A stretch of 32,363 nucleotides of DNA from Gemmatimonadota bacterium (GCA_003220795.1 QHTK01000072.1:1-32363); one strand, 5' to 3'. Counted from the stretch's first letter, positions 1-8,573 are shown. Program-made: numbers and translations. The notes: generated from the letters alone by a model not told the origin.

Positions 1-25
1 CGAGTTGCACCGCGGCGCCAAACCC

Positions 26-35
26 CCAAATTTGG
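26..35. promoter_or_regulatory. Palindrome CCAAATTTGG before def
   Basis: A perfect 10-bp palindrome, CCAAATTTGG, ends 6 nt before the deformylase start codon. It is the only AT-rich patch in the first 41 nt. It could be a small operator or chance; no clear Shine-Dalgarno or -10 box is visible around it, and the true promoter may lie outside the window. Confidence 0.25.
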
Positions 36-41
36 CGGCCC

Positions 42-590
42 ATGGCCGTACGACGCATTCGCCAGCTGGGCGATCCCATCCTCCGGGTCCGCTGCGAGCG
101 GGTCCAGAACCCGAAGTCGGCCGCGACGCGCCTGATCGCGGACGACCTGCGGGACACGCTGCGCGTGGCGAAGGAAAAGTACAAGATGGGCCGTGCCATG
201 GCGGCGCCGCAGATCGGGGCGCCGGTGCGGATCGTGTTCGTCCAGATGGACAAGCAGCGCTGGACCATGATCAACCCGGAGATCACCGACGTCGGGCCGG
301 ATGACTTCCTCGTGTGGGACGACTGCTTCTGCTTCCCCAACGTGTTCGTGCGCGTGTCGCGCGCCTACACGGCGACCCTCACATACACCGATTTGAAGGG
401 CAAGCAGCACACCATGCAGCTCGAGGGCCCGATGGCCGAGCTGCTCCAGCATGAGATCGATCACCTCGACGGCATCCTGGCGCTCGACCGCGCGGCGGGT
501 CCCGATCCGTTCGCCTTCCGCTCGGAATGGGAAAAGGTCCACGACCCTGCGGAGCGCTATGGCTCGCCCAAGCCGCGCGAGCTGCCCTGA
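42..590 (+). CDS. def: Peptide deformylase
   Basis: A 182-aa protein of the polypeptide deformylase family, which removes the N-formyl group from nascent proteins using a metal held by one Cys and two His. Motif 1 reads GRAMAAPQIG (family GxGLAAPQ), motif 2 reads WDDCFCFP (family EGCLS) and motif 3 is the intact QHEIDHLDG. The Cys of motif 2 and the HExxH ligands and catalytic Glu are therefore present, but motif 2 is divergent around the Cys and motif 1 carries Met for the usual Leu. Length fits a normal bacterial deformylase. The ATG at 42 is preceded only by GGCGG, a weak ribosome site. No fmt gene follows, so the usual def-fmt pairing is not seen. The divergent motif 2 could mean a paralogue with altered substrate preference; the housekeeping copy may be elsewhere. 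Confidence 0.9.
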   Translation: MAVRRIRQLGDPILRVRCERVQNPKSAATRLIADDLRDTLRVAKEKYKMGRAMAAPQIGAPVRIVFVQMDKQRWTMINPEITDVGPDDFLVWDDCFCFPNVFVRVSRAYTATLTYTDLKGKQHTMQLEGPMAELLQHEIDHLDGILALDRAAGPDPFAFRSEWEKVHDPAERYGSPKPRELP

Positions 591-672
591 CGCGCGAGCC
601 CGATTGCCAGCGCCAGCTTCGCGACAGTATCCCCCCATCACGCGCGCCACCGCGCCGGGCGGACGCGATTAG

Positions 673-2115
<1,443 letters not shown>

Positions 2116-2132
2116 CGGATAGCGTCAGGCGT

Positions 2133-2341
2133 CTACGGGCGGGCCTCGACCTCCGCGATCGCCTCGTCGAGCTGCCGGCCGCCCGGATGGGCGCCGCCGT
2201 CACGCGAGCGAGCACGCCGTCGATCACCTGGCGTCGCGTCGCAGCGTCGATGGTCATGTCGGTGGGATTCGAGCTCTGCGCCGGAACCGGAGGCACGGCG
2301 ACCGCGAGAACGACGGCCGCGAGAGAGACGATACGACTCAT
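2133..2341 (-). pseudogene. Remnant of a secreted protein, frameshifted
   Basis: Reading from 2341, an ATG opens a clear signal peptide (SRIVSLAAVVLAVAVPPVPAQ) followed by MTIDAATRRQVIDGVLARV. This resembles the start of the mature part of S41-type tail-specific proteases common in related bacteria. About 50 codons in, the frame degenerates into Arg/Ser-rich shadow sequence. In the neighbouring frame an acidic, plausible helix (QLDEAIAEVEARP) runs on to a stop at 2133. The simplest reading is one frameshift in the N-terminal stub of a gene whose body has been lost beside the thiC 3' end. The family assignment is a guess from N-terminal wording only; a very short secreted protein is the alternative. 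Confidence 0.4.
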
Positions 2342-2367
2342 GGCGCACCCCGAGGTTGCCGACCACG

Positions 2368-3033
2368 CTACGCGTCAACACGGGCGAAGGCCCGCACCGG
2401 AAAGCTCCCCATGCCCTTCATCTTCGCAGGGACCGCGAAGAACCGGAAGCCGCCATCAGGCAATGCTCCGAGGTTGCAGAGGTGCTCGACGATCGGAGTC
2501 CCGGCCCCCAGCAGGATCGTGTGGACCGGGCGCGTCCCGTCGGTGGCGTCGTCGATGTTGAGGGAGTCGATGCCCACGAGCGCGGCGCCCGCCGAGACCA
2601 GGTGCTCCACCGCGTCGCGGGTGAGGAACGGATGGCCTGACCCGTACCGCTCGGTCCGCCAATGCGCATCCCACCCGGTGTGCACCAAGACGGCCTTGCC
2701 ACGCACGTCGTGACCACCGAACCACGCGGCGTCGAGCGCGCGCCCCTTGCGCTCGGTCGCGCGGATCACGACTCCTTCTAGATCAGCCACGGACTCGAGC
2801 GGGTAGTCCCCGATATCCTGCCTGCCGTCGTAGCGGTGAAACGGGGCATCGATGTATGTCCCCGTGTTCGCGAGCATCTCGATCTTGCCGATTTGGAAGG
2901 TGGTGCCGGGAGCGTAGCGGCTGCTCGACGCGTCGCGCGACAGCCAATCGCTGATCACCGGAGCCGGGAGACCGGGGTAGGTGACCATGCCGTGCTCGAT
3001 CGTGTGGCTCAGGTCGACGAGGCGGCGTGTCAC
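2368..3033 (-). CDS. Cyclase-family (kynurenine formamidase-like) hydrolase
   Basis: A 221-aa protein of the cyclase/arylformamidase family (PF04199 type), metal-dependent hydrolases acting on amides or lactones. It starts RRLVDLSHTIEHGMVTYPG, the usual family opening. The metal-site segment reads NTGTYIDAPFHRY, where the classical motif is HxGTHxDxPxH: the Asp and last His are kept, while the first two His are Asn and Tyr. VLVHTGWD and LVGIDSLNIDD are further family segments. The GTG start at 3033 overlaps the stop of the upstream gene as GTGA, and it has no good Shine-Dalgarno of its own, so translation is probably coupled. The frame is open further upstream, but that part is shadow of the preceding gene. 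Substrate unknown. Confidence 0.82.
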   Translation of the reverse strand: MTRRLVDLSHTIEHGMVTYPGLPAPVISDWLSRDASSSRYAPGTTFQIGKIEMLANTGTYIDAPFHRYDGRQDIGDYPLESVADLEGVVIRATERKGRALDAAWFGGHDVRGKAVLVHTGWDAHWRTERYGSGHPFLTRDAVEHLVSAGAALVGIDSLNIDDATDGTRPVHTILLGAGTPIVEHLCNLGALPDGGFRFFAVPAKMKGMGSFPVRAFARVDA

Positions 3034-3425
3034 GTGAAGGTGGGGGACGGGTAGATGAGCACGGTCCGCAACGTCGGATAGCACGGCCCCTCGAGGTGGA
3101 GCAGCAGCAGGCACGCCACCGCCGCAATCGTCACCTTCATCTCCTCCGCAACGATGATCCCGGCGCATCCCTCAAAGTGCTTCTCCGCAACGAACACCTG
3201 CGCCAATCGCAGCAGCCGTTCCCGCTCGTCGATGGTCAGGTCGTGCGCGAGCGGCACTCGTCTGTCGACAATGTCGTACCACGCGGGTGGGATCGGCTCC
3301 TTTCGGAGACGGGGCTGCTGCGAGGAGAGCCCTCGCAGCAACCGCGACAGGAGGACGTATCCCCCCACGAAGCACGCCAGGGCCAACAACACGACGGGAA
3401 TGAGATCGGTCACCCGGTGGATCAT
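3030..3425 (-). CDS. Truncated MtfA-like (M90) protein without catalytic half
   Basis: A 131-aa protein with one N-terminal membrane helix (about residues 7-29), followed by segments such as LLRLAQVFVAEKHFEGCAG, MKVTIAAVACLLLLHLEG and YPTLRTVLIYPS. These match the N-terminal part of MtfA-type zinc peptidases (PF06167 family). In full-length relatives this is followed by a HExxH-containing domain. Here the protein stops just after IYPSPTF and the cyclase gene begins in a GTGA overlap, so the peptidase motif is absent. It is either a degenerate gene whose 3' half was replaced by the cyclase gene, or a membrane-anchored non-catalytic derivative. Twenty nt separate it from tetR upstream, so the three genes probably form one transcript. 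Confidence 0.65.
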   Translation of the reverse strand: MIHRVTDLIPVVLLALACFVGGYVLLSRLLRGLSSQQPRLRKEPIPPAWYDIVDRRVPLAHDLTIDERERLLRLAQVFVAEKHFEGCAGIIVAEEMKVTIAAVACLLLLHLEGPCYPTLRTVLIYPSPTFT

Positions 3426-3445
3426 ACCGGGTTCTCGCCGCGCGG

Positions 3446-3856
3446 CTACTGCGTCGCCGGCTGCGCGGAGGCGAGCACTCCCGCTACGGCCTTGAGGAGT
3501 TGCCCTGCGGGCGTCGCGGCGTCCGGCGACTCCGCCAGAACGACGGCGAACCGGCGGCGCAGTAGCGGATCGCGCATCGCGTGTGCGGCGAATTGCAGCG
3601 TGAGCGGCGCGAACCAGGACGCCTGGCGCGCCGCCGGCCCCGCCCGTGCGACGGCGGCGTACTGCTCGAACAGTGCAAGCAGGAACGCGCTCTTCGAAGG
3701 AAACTGCCGGTAGATGGCGCCCTTGGTGAACCCCGCCGTCTGGGCAACCTCGTCCAGCGAACCGAGCTCGATGCCCCGCTCGGCGAAGACTTGTAGCCCG
3801 GCCTCAATGAGGAGCGACCGCGTTTCCGCCTTGCGCCTGGCGCCCATGATACTCAT
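3446..3856 (-). CDS. Short TetR-family regulator
   Basis: A 136-aa protein with a typical TetR N-terminal helix-turn-helix: TRSLLIEAGLQVFAERG, then SLDEVAQTAGFTKGAIYRQFPSKSAFLLALFE. The ligand-binding part is only about 75 residues, well below the usual 190-200 aa total, so the C-terminus is shortened or atypical. ATG candidates lie at 3856 and 3847. Neither has a Shine-Dalgarno, but a -10-like TATCGT ends 8 nt before 3856, favouring a leaderless start there. The palindromic operator at 3848-3871 overlaps the promoter and start, which predicts autorepression. The divergent membrane-protein operon is the other likely target. The ligand cannot be read from sequence. Confidence 0.85.
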   Translation of the reverse strand: MSIMGARRKAETRSLLIEAGLQVFAERGIELGSLDEVAQTAGFTKGAIYRQFPSKSAFLLALFEQYAAVARAGPAARQASWFAPLTLQFAAHAMRDPLLRRRFAVVLAESPDAATPAGQLLKAVAGVLASAQPATQ

Positions 3857-3871
3857 AAGTATCTACGATAC
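3848..3871. promoter_or_regulatory. Probable TetR operator, three half-sites
   Basis: GATACT-CATA-AGTATC (3848-3863) is a perfect 6-bp inverted repeat. Its right half is also the left arm of GTATC-TAC-GATAC (3859-3871). Three alternating half-sites thus cover the tetR -10 box and start codon. Palindromes in this position are typical binding sites of the adjacent TetR protein. Confidence 0.6.
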
Positions 3872-3892
3872 CGATTAGAATCTCAAACGCAA
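3865..3892 (-). promoter_or_regulatory. Candidate tetR promoter
   Basis: On the minus strand, TTGCGT (3892-3887) and TATCGT (3870-3865) are separated by 16 nt, with the first ATG 8 nt beyond the -10 box. On the plus strand a TAGAAT at 3876-3881 may be the -10 of the divergent operon starting at 3978. Both would be blocked by a repressor on the operator. Confidence 0.4.
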
Positions 3893-3977
3893 TCTGTGAC
3901 GTTACCGATTGCGCCGTATCGACCAGGAGCAAAAGATTGGGCCGCGCCCCACCACCTCCCCAGTCAGGAGCAGGCCT

Positions 3978-4724
3978 GTGAGCGACCAGCAAACCGGAGC
4001 CCCGACCGGCGGAAATCTGCAGTTCGAGCGTGCCGAGCGCGGCACCGGAGCCGCGGGGGCCAGTTGCGCCGTATGCAAGCAGCCGATCACGCCGTCGTAT
4101 TACGAGATCAACGGTTACATCACGTGTCAGCGGTGTCGCAGCCACATCATAGCGGAGCGGGACCGCGGAACCTCGGGCACTCGGTTCGCAAAGGCGCTGG
4201 GGCTGGGGCTGCTGGCGGCGGCCGCGGGCGCGGGAATCTACTACGCCGTTGCGGCAGCGACGGGAAGCGAGTATGCCATCGTAGCGATCGTCGTTGGTCT
4301 ACTGGTTGGCACCGCCGTCCGCAAGGGCTCGAACCGGCGGGGCGGCTGGCGCTACCAGGCACTGGCGATGTCGCTCACCTACAGCGCCATCGTGGTGACC
4401 TACATTCCGCAGATCATCAAGGCGGTGACCGAGCGACGCGCCGCCGTGATCAACGAAGGCAGTCAAAGGGCGGCGCGGCCGGCAGCCACCGTCGATTCCG
4501 CCCGCACGGCGCCGAAACGGATCGGCGTGGGCGGCGTGCTGCTCGGTCTGGGAGCGCTGTTTCTCCTTGCGGCCGCATTGCCGATCCTCGCCGGGATCAG
4601 CAACATCATCGGACTGTTCATCATCGGGATCGCGCTGTACGAGGCGTGGCGCCTGAACAAGGCCGTCGCGCTCCGCATTACCGGACCCTACCAGATGAGT
4701 GCTCACCCCGGCGCACCCGCTTAG
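3978..4724 (+). CDS. Zinc-ribbon integral membrane protein
   Basis: A 248-aa protein of no family I can name. A disordered N-terminus is followed by a four-Cys metal site, CAVC (30-33) and CQRC (50-53), spaced by 16 residues. Then come about four hydrophobic segments in two pairs (FAKALGLGLLAAAAGAGIYY with AIVAIVVGLLVGTAV; GVLLGLGALFLLAAALPIL with IIGLFIIGIALYEAW). A more amphipathic segment around LAMSLTYSAIVVTYIPQIIK lies between. The GTG at 3978 is chosen because AGGAG ends 7 nt upstream; the frame opens earlier without a ribosome site. It is followed after 9 nt by an M50 protease that also begins with a zinc ribbon, so the two probably act together in the membrane. It is divergent from tetR and its operator. 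Confidence 0.75.
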   Translation: MSDQQTGAPTGGNLQFERAERGTGAAGASCAVCKQPITPSYYEINGYITCQRCRSHIIAERDRGTSGTRFAKALGLGLLAAAAGAGIYYAVAAATGSEYAIVAIVVGLLVGTAVRKGSNRRGGWRYQALAMSLTYSAIVVTYIPQIIKAVTERRAAVINEGSQRAARPAATVDSARTAPKRIGVGGVLLGLGALFLLAAALPILAGISNIIGLFIIGIALYEAWRLNKAVALRITGPYQMSAHPGAPA

Positions 4725-4733
4725 GTTCCCCAG

Positions 4734-5780
4734 ATGGTTGACGACCCGCCCGCGGCGCCGGCACCACCCATCTGCCCCGACTGCGGCGCCGAGGTCGCGC
4801 CCGCCCTGCTGGCCTGCCCAGCCTGTCACCGTCTCGTCCACGCCGCTGAGCTGAAGCGGTTGGCGGGCGAAGCGGACCAGGCGAAGCAAACGGGCGACGC
4901 CGGCGGCGAGCTCGCCGCATGGCGCCAGGCCCTCGAGCTCCTGCCACCCGACACGGCGCAGCACCAAACGGTCGCGGCCAGGGTCGCCGAGTTGAGCCGC
5001 GCCGTGGATCGACAGCCGGCCGGCGCGAAACGCGGCTCCCGCATGGGCAAAGGGGCGGCGGGAGGGCTCGGCGCCCTGGGCCTGTTGCTCGCGAAGTTCA
5101 AGTTCGCCCTGCTCTTCGTGATCACGAAAGCCAAGCTGCTGTTGCTCGGGCTCACCAAGGCGAGCACCCTCCTCTCCATGCTCCTGTCGATGGGCGTGTA
5201 CTGGACGCTGTGGGGCTGGAAGTTTGCGGCAGGCTTCGTGGTGTCCATTTACATCCACGAGATGGGGCACGTCCAGGCGCTGACCCACTACGGCATCAAA
5301 GCGACGGCGCCGATGTTCATCCCCGGCGTGGGGGCCTTCATCCGCCTCAAGCAATACCCGACGGACCGGCGCGAAGACGCGCGCGTCGGACTCGCGGGAC
5401 CGATCTGGGGCGCCGGCGCCGCAATCGCCGCGTACGGGGTCTACCTCGCGACCGGCGCCGGGATCTGGGGCGCGATTGCGCACGTGGGCGCGTACATCAA
5501 TCTCTTCAACCTGTTGCCGGTGTGGCAGCTCGACGGCGGGCGCGGATTCCGAGCACTGACTCGCCCGCAACGCTGGATCGCCGTCCTGGTGGTCGGGCTG
5601 GCGTGGCTCCTGACGGGGGAGGGCCTGCTCCTGCTGCTGGTGGTGGCCGGGGCCGCCGCCGCGTGGTTCGGAGACGCCGCGCCAGAGCCCGATCGAACGG
5701 CCTTGCTGCAATACACCTGGCTGGTGGCGCTCTTATCGCTGATGACCAGAATCACGGTGCCCGGCGCGACGCCGCGGTAA
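4734..5780 (+). CDS. Site-2-type intramembrane protease (M50) with N-terminal zinc ribbon
   Basis: A 348-aa polytopic protein. Residues 14-31 form a rubredoxin-like ribbon (CPDC, 10 residues, CPAC). A helical charged stretch (about 35-90) and a Lys-rich amphipathic linker follow. The membrane part then carries the metalloprotease signature HEMGH in [13 protein letters not shown] and the second M50 ligand motif [12 protein letters not shown], whose Asp completes the zinc site. The catalytic machinery therefore looks intact. Site-2 proteases cut transmembrane anchors of anti-sigma or regulator proteins, so regulated intramembrane proteolysis is the likely role; the substrate is not evident. It shares an operon with the zinc-ribbon membrane protein upstream. 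Confidence 0.85.
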   Translation: MVDDPPAAPAPPICPDCGAEVAPALLACPACHRLVHAAELKRLAGEADQAKQTGDAGGELAAWRQALELLPPDTAQHQTVAARVAELSRAVDRQPAGAKRGSRMGKGAAGGLGALGLLLAKFKFALLFVITKAKLLLLGLTKASTLLSMLLSMGVYWTLWGWKFAAGFVVSIYIHEMGHVQALTHYGIKATAPMFIPGVGAFIRLKQYPTDRREDARVGLAGPIWGAGAAIAAYGVYLATGAGIWGAIAHVGAYINLFNLLPVWQLDGGRGFRALTRPQRWIAVLVVGLAWLLTGEGLLLLLVVAGAAAAWFGDAAPEPDRTALLQYTWLVALLSLMTRITVPGATPR

Positions 5781-5837
5781 GTGTCGCCCGAGGCTCGCGA
5801 CGGGCCCGCCTCGCGCAACCGACTGTGTCCGTCGGAC

Positions 5838-5867
5838 TTGTGACCGGGGTGGGTCCCCGCCTATGTT
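5838..5867 (+). promoter_or_regulatory. Candidate sigma-70 promoter for ferredoxin
   Basis: TTGTGA (5838-5843) and TATGTT (5862-5867) are separated by 18 nt, giving an expected transcript start about 25 nt before the ferredoxin ATG. The spacer contains a small GGGG-TGGG-TCCCC dyad. Confidence 0.45.
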
Positions 5868-5898
5868 TGCGATTCGGCCCGATCCTCCGGGAGCCTCG

Positions 5899-6171
5899 AT
5901 GACGTACATTATCGCCGAGCCGTGCATCAATCTGAAGGATCGCTCCTGCGTGGATGTCTGTCCGGTGGACTGTATCTACGAGGGCGAGGATCAGCTCTAC
6001 ATCCACCCCGACGAGTGCATCGATTGCGGTGCCTGCGAGCCCGAGTGTCCGGTCACCGCGATCTTCCCGGAGGAAGACACGCCGCCGCAGTGGAAGTCGT
6101 ACATCGCGAAGAACCGCGACGTCTTCCAGAGCGCGACTCCGCCGGGCAAGCCGCAGCGTAAGGGCAGCTAG
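5899..6171 (+). CDS. fdxA: 7Fe ferredoxin ([3Fe-4S][4Fe-4S])
   Basis: A 90-aa electron carrier. Cysteines 9, 17, 21, 25, 40, 43, 46 and 50 have the spacing of Azotobacter-type 7Fe ferredoxins, offset by one residue. C9, C17, C21 and C50 would hold the 3Fe cluster; C25, C40, C43 and C46 the 4Fe cluster. The ATG at 5899 follows GGGAG by about 5 nt; an earlier in-frame ATG at 5863 lies in the candidate promoter and is rejected. The redox partner is not obvious; radical-SAM enzymes in the window (ThiC, AmrS-like) need reduced ferredoxin in general, but no linkage is shown here. The convergent hydrolase gene ends 7 nt away. Confidence 0.92.
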   Translation: MTYIIAEPCINLKDRSCVDVCPVDCIYEGEDQLYIHPDECIDCGACEPECPVTAIFPEEDTPPQWKSYIAKNRDVFQSATPPGKPQRKGS

Positions 6172-6178
6172 CTCACCC

Positions 6179-7384
6179 TCACCGCAGCGTTTCCAGGAAG
6201 TCCGCGATCACGCGCGTCGTCGCGAGCGGCTGCTCGAGTGGGGCCAAGTGCCCCGCCGCCGGCACGACGTGGAATTGCGCGTTCGGGATCAGCGCCGCCA
6301 TCGCGCGGGCTCCGGCAGGCGGCGAGATCTGGTCCTCGCTCCCCGCGAGCACCAAGGTCGGCACGCGGATCTGCCGCAGCGTCTCGGTCGAGTCGGGCCG
6401 GTCGCGCAGCGCTTGCAGCGCGCCCACGAGCCCCGGCACCGACCAGCGACGCGCCATCTCTCGCACCTGCTCGGCTACTTCGGATTGCGTCTCCGGCGCC
6501 AGTAATTTGGGCAGCAGCCGGCTCACGAGGGCCTCCGGGCCATCGCGCTCGGTCAGTGCGGCGAGCTCGTCGCGCTCGCGCTTCGTGGCGGGCGCGTCGG
6601 GCTCGTGCTTGGTATCGACCAGCAGCACGGCGCTCACCCGGTCGGCATGGCGCCGCAACAGCTCGAACGTCACGTATCCACCCAGCGAGAGCCCGCACAC
6701 CGCCGCCGTCCTGACGCCCAGGGCATCGAGGATCGCCACGAGGTCGTCGGCGTAGCGGGTGACCGAAGCGCCGTCCCCCGCCGCTGCGGCGCTCGACGCC
6801 CCGGCGCCCCGCAGGTCGGGGGCGATTCGCTTCCACCGCGGCAGCGCCGCGAGCTGATGCCGCCACATGGTGCGGTCGAACGGGAAGCCGTGCACCAACA
6901 AGATCGGCGGGCCGTCGCCCCGAACCTCGACGCCCAGCTCGGCGGCCCCGACCGTGACGCGAATCGGCTGGTGAGACCCGGAGGTCCGCGGACCCATGAC
7001 GCGCGCGATTTCCTCCGGCAGGGGCGTCGCGCGGCCCAGGCGGTCGACGCAGACGAACACAATCTCCGCTTCCGCGATGAGAGCGTCATCCGCGACGCGC
7101 CGAACCACGTGGCGCAGCGTCAGGCTGGTCGTCCCGCGATGCACGACCGTCGTCTCGATCCGCAGCACGTCGCGTGGGTATGCTCCCGCCTTGTATTCGA
7201 TCACCGCCTTGCGGGCGGCGGGCCAGACTCCATTGCGGTCGAACAGATCCATGCCCGGGCCGCGGGCGAGCGCCTCCCAGCGCGCGCGCTCCAGCAGCGT
7301 CAGCAGCGCGGCCTGGTTCAAGTGACCGAACGCGTCGCAATCGTACGGATACACCGTCAGCTCGACGGTGGGGAACGCTGTCAT
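6179..7384 (-). CDS. Fused hotdog thioesterase and alpha/beta hydrolase
   Basis: One 401-aa open frame joins two enzyme domains. Residues about 1-135 are a 4HBT-type acyl-CoA thioesterase, with YDCDAFGHLNQAALLTLLER carrying the catalytic-type Asp, and TTVVHRGTTSLTLRHVV. Residues about 150-400 are an alpha/beta hydrolase: oxyanion segment LLVHGFPFDRTMW, nucleophile elbow GLSLGGY, acid in LAGSEDQISPP and His in AAGHLAPLEQP. The second domain resembles 3-oxoadipate enol-lactonase-type enzymes, but the substrate is open. The ATG at 7384 overlaps the stop of the upstream PLP enzyme as ATGA, which fixes the start and indicates coupled translation. The frame is open much further upstream, but that is shadow of the PLP gene. 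A fusion implies a sequential or shared thioester/ester substrate. Confidence 0.85.
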   Translation of the reverse strand: MTAFPTVELTVYPYDCDAFGHLNQAALLTLLERARWEALARGPGMDLFDRNGVWPAARKAVIEYKAGAYPRDVLRIETTVVHRGTTSLTLRHVVRRVADDALIAEAEIVFVCVDRLGRATPLPEEIARVMGPRTSGSHQPIRVTVGAAELGVEVRGDGPPILLVHGFPFDRTMWRHQLAALPRWKRIAPDLRGAGASSAAAAGDGASVTRYADDLVAILDALGVRTAAVCGLSLGGYVTFELLRRHADRVSAVLLVDTKHEPDAPATKRERDELAALTERDGPEALVSRLLPKLLAPETQSEVAEQVREMARRWSVPGLVGALQALRDRPDSTETLRQIRVPTLVLAGSEDQISPPAGARAMAALIPNAQFHVVPAAGHLAPLEQPLATTRVIADFLETLR

Positions 7385-8358
7385 GGCATGGACTCCGGCA
7401 AGGCCGCGGGCATCGCAAACGTATGCCAGAAGACGACCCGTTGCACGTTCCACGTGCCGCGGCGCAGCAGAACGCCAAAGGCTTTCGCGCCGTACGTGGA
7501 GTCCAGGACCAGTCCATGCTGCGCCGCGAGCTGGCGCGCGGCCTCGCCCTCGACCGTCGGCGAGCCGTAGCCGCGGCCCAGACCGTTCACGATGTCGGGG
7601 GAGCGGGGAGCAGGGAGCGGTACGCCCACGCGAGCGAGCAGGCGCCGCGCCCGCCGGGCCAGCCGCGTGGCCCGCCAGCGATTGGCGACGAGCGTCGGAG
7701 CGACGCGCACACCGATCACGCGCGTGGGCCAGCCGAGCCCGGCGATACCGAGCAACAGACCGGCGACGGTGCCGCCGGTGCCGAGCGGCGCCACGATCGC
7801 ATCGGGCGGATCGGGGAGTTGTCGGGTGAGCTCCAGGGTTGCAAGGAGATGGCCGACGACAGCTCGCGGGTGCGCGCCGCCCGCGGGAATCCAGCGCCGG
7901 GACCCGAGTCGCCGGGCGCCGCGCCACGCGCTGAGCAGCGCCACCGGCAGGGAGGCACGGGTTGCGGCCCGCACGACCAGCGCGGCGTGTGCCTGGGACG
8001 CCGCGGCCACCGCGCGGCTCGTCGCGGTCTCGGGCTGCGGAAACTGAGCGAGGGCGGCGCGGCAGGAGAGCGCCGCCGCATGCACCGCGGTGGCGAGGCA
8101 GTGGGTCGAGCCCGTGCCGCCCACGGTCACGAACACGCTCCCCGGCGGCGCGCCTGCAAGCAGGAATTCGAGGCCGCGCACCTTGTTCCCGCCGTAGCGC
8201 GGCGAGGAGCGGTCCTCGCGCTTGATCCAGAGCGCCTCCACACCGAGCGTGCGCGCGAGCGCCGGAGCACCGCGCTCGAGGGGCGTGGGCCACTGCCCCA
8301 GACTACAGGGCGCGAGCGCCGCACGTATCTTTCGGTTCAGTCGCTCCGGATCGGCCAC
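7381..8358 (-). CDS. PLP-dependent D-cysteine desulfhydrase/ACC deaminase-like enzyme
   Basis: A 325-aa fold-type II PLP enzyme. The cofactor Lys is in RYGGNKVRGLEFLL, the ring-stacking and substrate loop reads VGGTGSTHCLATA (family GGxxSNH), and the phosphate-binding glycine loop is PLGTGGTVAGLL. This wording matches the D-cysteine desulfhydrase/1-aminocyclopropane-1-carboxylate deaminase group rather than cysteine synthase. Substrate specificity cannot be settled; Thr-His instead of Asn-His in the substrate loop may matter. GTG 8358 is preferred because AAGG lies 6 nt upstream; a TTG two codons earlier has no room for a ribosome site. Only 26 nt separate it from the divergent small gene, so both promoters must overlap or lie in coding sequence. 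Confidence 0.82.
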   Translation of the reverse strand: MADPERLNRKIRAALAPCSLGQWPTPLERGAPALARTLGVEALWIKREDRSSPRYGGNKVRGLEFLLAGAPPGSVFVTVGGTGSTHCLATAVHAAALSCRAALAQFPQPETATSRAVAAASQAHAALVVRAATRASLPVALLSAWRGARRLGSRRWIPAGGAHPRAVVGHLLATLELTRQLPDPPDAIVAPLGTGGTVAGLLLGIAGLGWPTRVIGVRVAPTLVANRWRATRLARRARRLLARVGVPLPAPRSPDIVNGLGRGYGSPTVEGEAARQLAAQHGLVLDSTYGAKAFGVLLRRGTWNVQRVVFWHTFAMPAALPESMP

Positions 8359-8384
8359 TGCCAACCTTCAGCCGGAGGGTCGCG

Positions 8385-8555
8385 ATGCGGGTTTCGACCG
8401 ATTACATCCGCCACGCCGCGCGCGCCGCCCGCAAATGCGCGGGTGACCCGCTGGGGGGCGCTCCCCAGCCGCCTGATGCCGAGTTCTACAAGACGCTGGC
8501 GAAGGCGCTCGAGGAGATCGCGGCCGGCCTGGAGCAGTTGGGCAAGGAAGAGTGA
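8385..8555 (+). CDS. Small hypothetical protein, 56 aa
   Basis: A short gene supported by GGAGGG at 8374-8379, 5 nt before the ATG, and by an uninterrupted frame to TGA 8553-8555. The N-terminal half is basic (VSTDYIRHAARAARKCAG) and the C-terminal half is an acidic amphipathic helix (FYKTLAKALEEIAAGLEQL). There is no signal peptide, and the single Cys is at residue 18. It lies 18 nt before RNase D and is probably co-transcribed with it. No family recognised. Confidence 0.6.
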   Translation: MRVSTDYIRHAARAARKCAGDPLGGAPQPPDAEFYKTLAKALEEIAAGLEQLGKEE

Positions 8556-8573
8556 GCCGCGTCGGACACCCTC

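Noticed and set aside
7385..8293. Open upstream extension of the fusion hydrolase to a 704-aa frame
   Set aside because: This part is out of frame with, and inside, the PLP-enzyme gene; it is Arg/Ala-rich shadow sequence and the ATGA overlap fixes the start at 7384.
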